DNA of 64,000 nt, taken from assembly GCF_040954645.1 (NCBI RefSeq), contig NC_092806.1, positions 23,089,644-23,153,643 of the forward strand. Direction: 5' to 3'. Within the stretch, counting starts at the first letter, position 1, and every line of letters starts with the position of its first letter. The notes beneath the pieces are model-generated. The model did no database searches. It saw only the letters and a program-made list of their open reading frames with translations, and had not been told where the DNA came from. A program made the translations under genes and the position numbers. Below, in pieces: positions 60,245-64,000 of the stretch. Origin of the DNA: Diabrotica undecimpunctata (Eukaryota > Arthropoda > Insecta > Coleoptera > Chrysomelidae).

Positions 60245-61440
60245 AGAGTGTGTCGGTAAAATATGGAATAAATTCGATATTTCCTAAATGTAAAGGCTTT
60301 TTAAAAAAATCGAAAACACATCAATTTTTAAGTTTAATGTTCTATATTCTACAACAAAATTTCATTATAAAAGGTGATACACATTAAGGTGATGACGTTA
60401 TCGGCTCTTTTCTTAAATATAAAACCCTATATTTTGTGCCATTTGTGGATCGATAAAAATGAGCTGATTCTAAAAAGTATAATACTCGGTGTCTAATGGA
60501 TATAATTTGAAAGATCTGCTCTTAAAAAATAAATTATTTATTATCAATTGCAAAAAAAGTATCCTACTACTAGTTTTTAGTGAAATGTAATTATTTTTAG
60601 TAACGTTCAATAATAATTAAGTAGTACAATAGTTGTATTAATTCGTGAATGTTCTGTATTATTGCTTAGAATTAATTTGAAGTAGAAATGAATTTGAGTA
60701 TAAAGCAAAGAATTGAAATACTCATGATGATTGGGTATGGAGACAAATCGCGAACTCAGATGGAAGTGTGTAATTTATTTAATGATAAATATCCATAAAG
60801 ACCCATAACGCAGTCAACAGTAATTTGATCTATCTATCTAATTAGCCTTCTTCGGTCCATCTTTTGACATAGGCCTCCCCAATCCTTTTCCATTCTTCTC
60901 TGTATGTCGCTCTGTAGTTATCCACCTAGAGCCCACGTGCTTCTTGATATCATCTACCCATCTCATTTGGGGCCTTCCTCTGTTTCGTTTATATTCCCAC
61001 GGTCCCAACTTATTGAGAAGTTTGTAATTTAATAAGAATTTTGTTCCATCGGTCTTCTTTTTGTCTTATATTGTGTTCGGCAAATCTCTATTTCAATTTT
61101 GCAACTTCTTGTCTAACATCCCTCACTTTTGTTTTCTATCTTATCCGCTCGTTTCTCTTTGTATCCATTAGTCTTATATGCAATATTTGTCTTTCCATTG
61201 CTCTTTGGGTTTTTATGATTTTCCCCATGTTTGCTTTTGTAAATGTCCACGTTTGAGAACCATAAGTGAGAACAGGGAGTACGCATTAATTTTATACTTT
61301 AGTCTTAAGATGCTGTGGATATCTTTTGTTTTTAAGAATGTAGTGTAGCCTAGTTTGCCAAATGCCGCCCATGCCAGTCTAACTCGTCTTTTTATCTCTG
61401 CTGTTTAGTTTTCTTTGTTAAGTTTTATAGTTTGACCCAG

Positions 61441-61511
<71 letters not shown>
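61441..61511. repeat. (TA)n inside LINE D RT coding region, site 1
   Basis: The tract occupies the codons after VED, where related LINEs have Y(V/I)YLGQ. The LINE D copy at 46.7 kb has a much shorter tract at the same codons (46697-46712). Confidence 0.93.
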
Positions 61512-61513
<2 letters not shown>

Positions 61514-61858
61514 CCTCAACTTGTTCTATTTCATCTTGTCCGATTCTCATTGTGATGTCTTCATCGGTATTTGTTATGACTTTGGTATTGCTGTAATTCA
61601 TATTAAGGCCTATCTTTCCAGCTTCTACGTCCAGTTCTTTCATCATTTCAAATAATTCTTCTTTTTAATCGGTTATCAATGCGATGTCATCAGTGTACCT
61701 TAGATGGTTCAAGCGTTGTCCACAAATTTTTATACCTTTTTCTTCTCATTCTAATCTTTTAAAAATATCTCCCATAGCCTAATTGAAAAGTTTCGGTGAT
61801 ATTGTGTCACCCTGTGTCACGCCTCTATTTATTTGTATTGATTTTGTTCCTTCCTATA

Positions 61859-61860
<2 letters not shown>

Positions 61861-61932
<72 letters not shown>
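61861..61932. repeat. (TA)n inside LINE D RT coding region, site 2
   Basis: The tract follows TELIANI and precedes YIKV on the minus strand. The copy at 47.1 kb reads TDLISIYMIKQQHTLK here without a long tract. Confidence 0.93.
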
Positions 61933-61936
<4 letters not shown>

Positions 61937-63439
61937 CTATTAGTTCCGTATATCTGTGGTCAATTCTGCTGTTAATCAAAGAACTTTTCACTGCCCAATG
62001 TTCGACACTGTCGAAAGACTTTTCGAAATCTATGAACGCTATATATAGAAGAATGTGGTATTCATTTGCTCGTTCTATAAGTATTTTCATACTTAGTAAA
62101 TGGTCACTTGTGCTGAATCCCTTTCTAAAACCAGCTTGTTCTTTCGACTGGTATCCGTCGAATTTTGTCGTCAATCTGTTGTTAGTTATAGTCAATAGTA
62201 AGTAAGATTAAAAAGAAATTTCGAAAAACTGGTACGGTTGAAAATGCACGCAAATCAGGTCGTCCCTTTGTAAATTATGAGCAATATTAGATGTTTTACT
62301 TGTTTTTGAAGAAGATGCGTACACTTTGTTCGTAAGGTTAGTAGTTGTGATCTCGATGTTTGCAAAACCACGGTACACAAAAAAATAAAACTTGAAAAAT
62401 GGCACTGCTTTAAATGCGCACTTGTACAGGAATTAAACGAGGATGATCCAGATAAAAAAATACAATTTTGAGGAACAATGGCGAGGTCAACTATCAGAAT
62501 TGTAAATACTGGGCAAAAGAAAACCCCAACTGGATGCGGAAACATCATACACAATACTCGCAAAAGGTAAAAGTAAGGGCTGGCATTGTAAGGAATAGAA
62601 TCATCGGACCCTACTATGTCGAAGGTAATTAAACCGGGCCAGCATACCTTCAGTTTTTAAGGGGGTATCTCGTACCTACTTGGAGGTTGATGAAAGTTTA
62701 TGGCTTCGACATAAAGGTGTGCATCCGCATTATGCTGTAGATGTTCGAAGGTACCTAAACGAAATTTTTCCGGTGGATTGGAAGACGTAGACATATTGAA
62801 TAGCCAGCGAGGTCGCCAGACATCAATCCTTTGGATTATTTTATGTATGGTCATTTGAAGAAAGACAAAACCTGCAAATATTGACTTAAAAACAAGAATT
62901 TTTAAAGAAATAAACAATAGTTCTCAAGAAACCATAAACAAGGTGCTACAAGAATTTGTACAATGTTTGGGTTACTGTCAAATACAACAAGGGCTACAAT
63001 TAGAACATTTAAGATAAAGTCATATATTAATTACTGGATTACTTTTAAGTTATTTATTATTATTTATTTATAATTTATTAATATTATAAACCAATAAAAA
63101 TTAATTTTCTAAACGCATATCTTTCAAATTATATCCGTTAGATTCTCAGTATTATACTTTTTTAGAAGCAGCTTATTTTTATCGATCTAAAAATGTTCTA
63201 AAATACAGGGTGTTATATTTAAAAAAAAGTCCACGAAGTCATTACGTTAATGTGTATCACCTTGTATAAAGAAATTTTATTGTCAAATGTAGAACATTAA
63301 ATTAAAAAATCTACGTGTTTTAGATTTTTTTAAAAAGGCTTTTCATTTAGGAAATATCTAATTATTAATAAAAAAAATTACAAACATTATGCTAAGTTTA
63401 CATAAAATTAAGTACATACAATCTATAGTTCGTTTTATA

Positions 63440-64000
63440 TCATTATTTAAACTGTTTCATTTGTCAAAAACTTGGTCAACCAAAAAGTTTTGCTTTACCG
63501 TTCTTTTAAAAGACTCCTTTTTCAATTTATAGTTATCTCCTCTTCGTCTAACATCTTACCTGATATTAAAAAAGTTTGATGTTCTCCAAAAATCCCCCCT
63601 AAGAATTCTATTAATAGATATGACATCGCCTCCTTCTCGTCTATGAGTTAATGAAGACAACTTGATACTTCTTATTCGGATTTCATAGTTTATTCTTCCC
63701 CAACAAAAGGTAGCTTAGTAGCTCTTCGCTGTACTTCTTCGAATAAATTATTATCCCTTTGCTAATGTGATGAAAAAAACTGATACTTCAAATTCTAGAT
63801 GAGGTCTGACTTAAATTGTGTAGAGTTTCAAAAATAAGTCAGGAAACATTCCATGAAAAACTTTTGATACAAAGTATGAAGCAGAGTTCGCTTTACTATT
63901 TACTGTTTGAGTAGATTAACTTAATACACTTCTCAACAATTGAAGTGGATATTATGAAAATGTGTATTTTATTTTTTGTTCATAAGATCAAATAGAAAAA
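63440..64000 (-). pseudogene. CR1/jockey-type LINE RT C-terminal end, continues past the window
   Basis: Minus strand, pieces in shifting frames: LYTI then VRPHLEFEVSVF (about 63830-63790), FEEVQRRATKLPFVGEE (about 63750-63700), and IKLSSLTHRREGGDVISINR then ILRGDF (about 63665-63590). VRRRGDNYKLKKESFKRTVK then NFLVDQVF ends near 63465. These are the VRPxLEY, QRRATK, LxxRRxRGD and FxxRxxxxWN blocks that follow the palm in CR1/jockey-type RTs. The RT core would lie beyond 64000. Confidence 0.78.

Larger units (their letters stand above)
60824..62189 (-). mobile_element. LINE family D insertion with 12-bp TSD and two (TA)n tracts
   Basis: Flanked by AGTCAACAGTAA (60812-60823) and AGTCAATAGTAA (62190-62201), which match at 11 of 12 positions. 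The minus-strand 3' end carries a GATAGATAGATC tail. The RT is read as QAGFRKGFSTSDHLLSMKIL, FIDFEKSFDSVEHWAVKSSL and RIDHRYTELIANI (61940-62195). A (TA)n then replaces the next codons. RGVTQGDTISPKLF-like text near 61810, KIGLNMNYSNTKVITN (about 61600) and VEDYIYIYI (second (TA)n) follow. The C-terminal domain then runs to 60850. Confidence 0.9.
60688..63017 (+). pseudogene. mariner-like transposase, interrupted by a LINE
   Basis: Starts at ATG 60688: SIKQRIEILMMIGYGDKSRT, QMEVCNLFNDKYP, then a stop, then PITQSTV. LINE D follows. After 62201 the text resumes as SKIKKKFRKTGTVENARKSG, RPFVNYEQY, with stops and shifts ELNEDDP-like text, NCKYWAKENPNWMRKHHTQY, KVRAGIVRNRIIGPYYVEGN, and WIGRRRHIE then ARSPDINPLDYFMYGHLK, which contains the third catalytic residue as Asp. 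It ends VLQEFVQCLGYCQIQQG and LQLEHLR at 63017. The region of the second Asp (QDGAPPH in relatives) is lost. It is the same family as the scrap at 42.6 kb. Confidence 0.85.
60245..63358 (+). mobile_element. mariner-like transposon with about 300-bp TIRs, split by LINE D
   Basis: The left terminus (60245 to about 60545) is inverted at about 63080-63358. Shared blocks include GATATTTCCTAAATG, GTGATACACATTAA-like text, TGATCGATAAAAAT-like text and GGATATAATTTGAAAGAT. The outer 25-30 bp of the right TIR are not matched, so that end is truncated or diverged. The transposase gene lies between, interrupted by a LINE D insertion. Without the LINE the element would be about 1.7 kb. Confidence 0.88.

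Overview
The window is AT-rich animal DNA, almost certainly from an insect. The evidence is its mixture of mobile elements: Penelope-like elements, several LINE families, Tc1/mariner, Sailor and hAT transposons, and a tRNA-derived SINE. A beetle is plausible from the general style of the LINEs, but the sequence does not prove it. I see no intact host gene. The only candidate host exon is the start of a THAP-type zinc finger at about 59.43 kb. Nearly everything that codes, or once coded, is a transposable element (TE), and most copies carry stops or frameshifts.

Layout. 0-3.1 kb: Penelope-like element (RT plus GIY-YIG) with inverted arms between two (TA)n tracts. 3.6-4.8 kb: jockey-type ORF1, minus strand. 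4.9-6.1 kb: LINE family A with a 12-bp target-site duplication (TSD). 7.55-9.82 kb: a Sailor-type (DD82E) transposon with its TIRs. 10.76-12.24 kb: a TIR-bounded element without recognisable coding. 12.3-16.9 kb: fragments of LINE families A and B. 18.1-18.8 kb: mariner DD34D remnant. 20.23-22.67 kb: a hAT element with a perfect 8-bp TSD. 22.7-24.2 kb: a LINE with a nested LINE B. 28.0-30.5 kb: a long CR1/jockey-type LINE, minus strand. 31.9-34.05 kb: LINE B interrupted by a block holding a second Sailor fragment. 35.85-38.83 kb: a ZBED5-like hAT transposase split by LINE C. 39.1-41.4 kb: LINE A, a 5'-inverted Penelope fragment, and a LINE with its RT deleted. 42-46 kb: scraps, including a mariner C-terminus and a GIY-YIG fragment. 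46.1-49.0 kb: LINE D (RTE type) with an intact endonuclease frame. 52.1-54.8 kb: LINE B followed by a tandem repeat. 55.1-57.2 kb: Tc1-like element, SINE, third Sailor copy. 59.2-59.85 kb: THAP exon between inverted repeats. 60.25-63.36 kb: mariner-like element with TIRs near 300 bp, split by LINE D. 63.4-64 kb: 3' end of another LINE.

How the pieces relate. The window is a stack of insertions whose order can be read from TSDs. In three cases, removing the inserted LINE and one TSD copy restores the reading frame of the interrupted element (hAT at 36.5 kb, mariner at 60.8 kb, LINE at 23.6 kb). LINE D has repeatedly gained (TA)n tracts inside its RT coding region. LINE A to D are my own labels for the window: A has 3' tails rich in AAG; B has RPDTERTKRM-like C-termini and (GAA)n tails; C has FADD at the RT active site; D ends in (GATA)n. 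All four look RTE-like, but I cannot fix their clade without an alignment.
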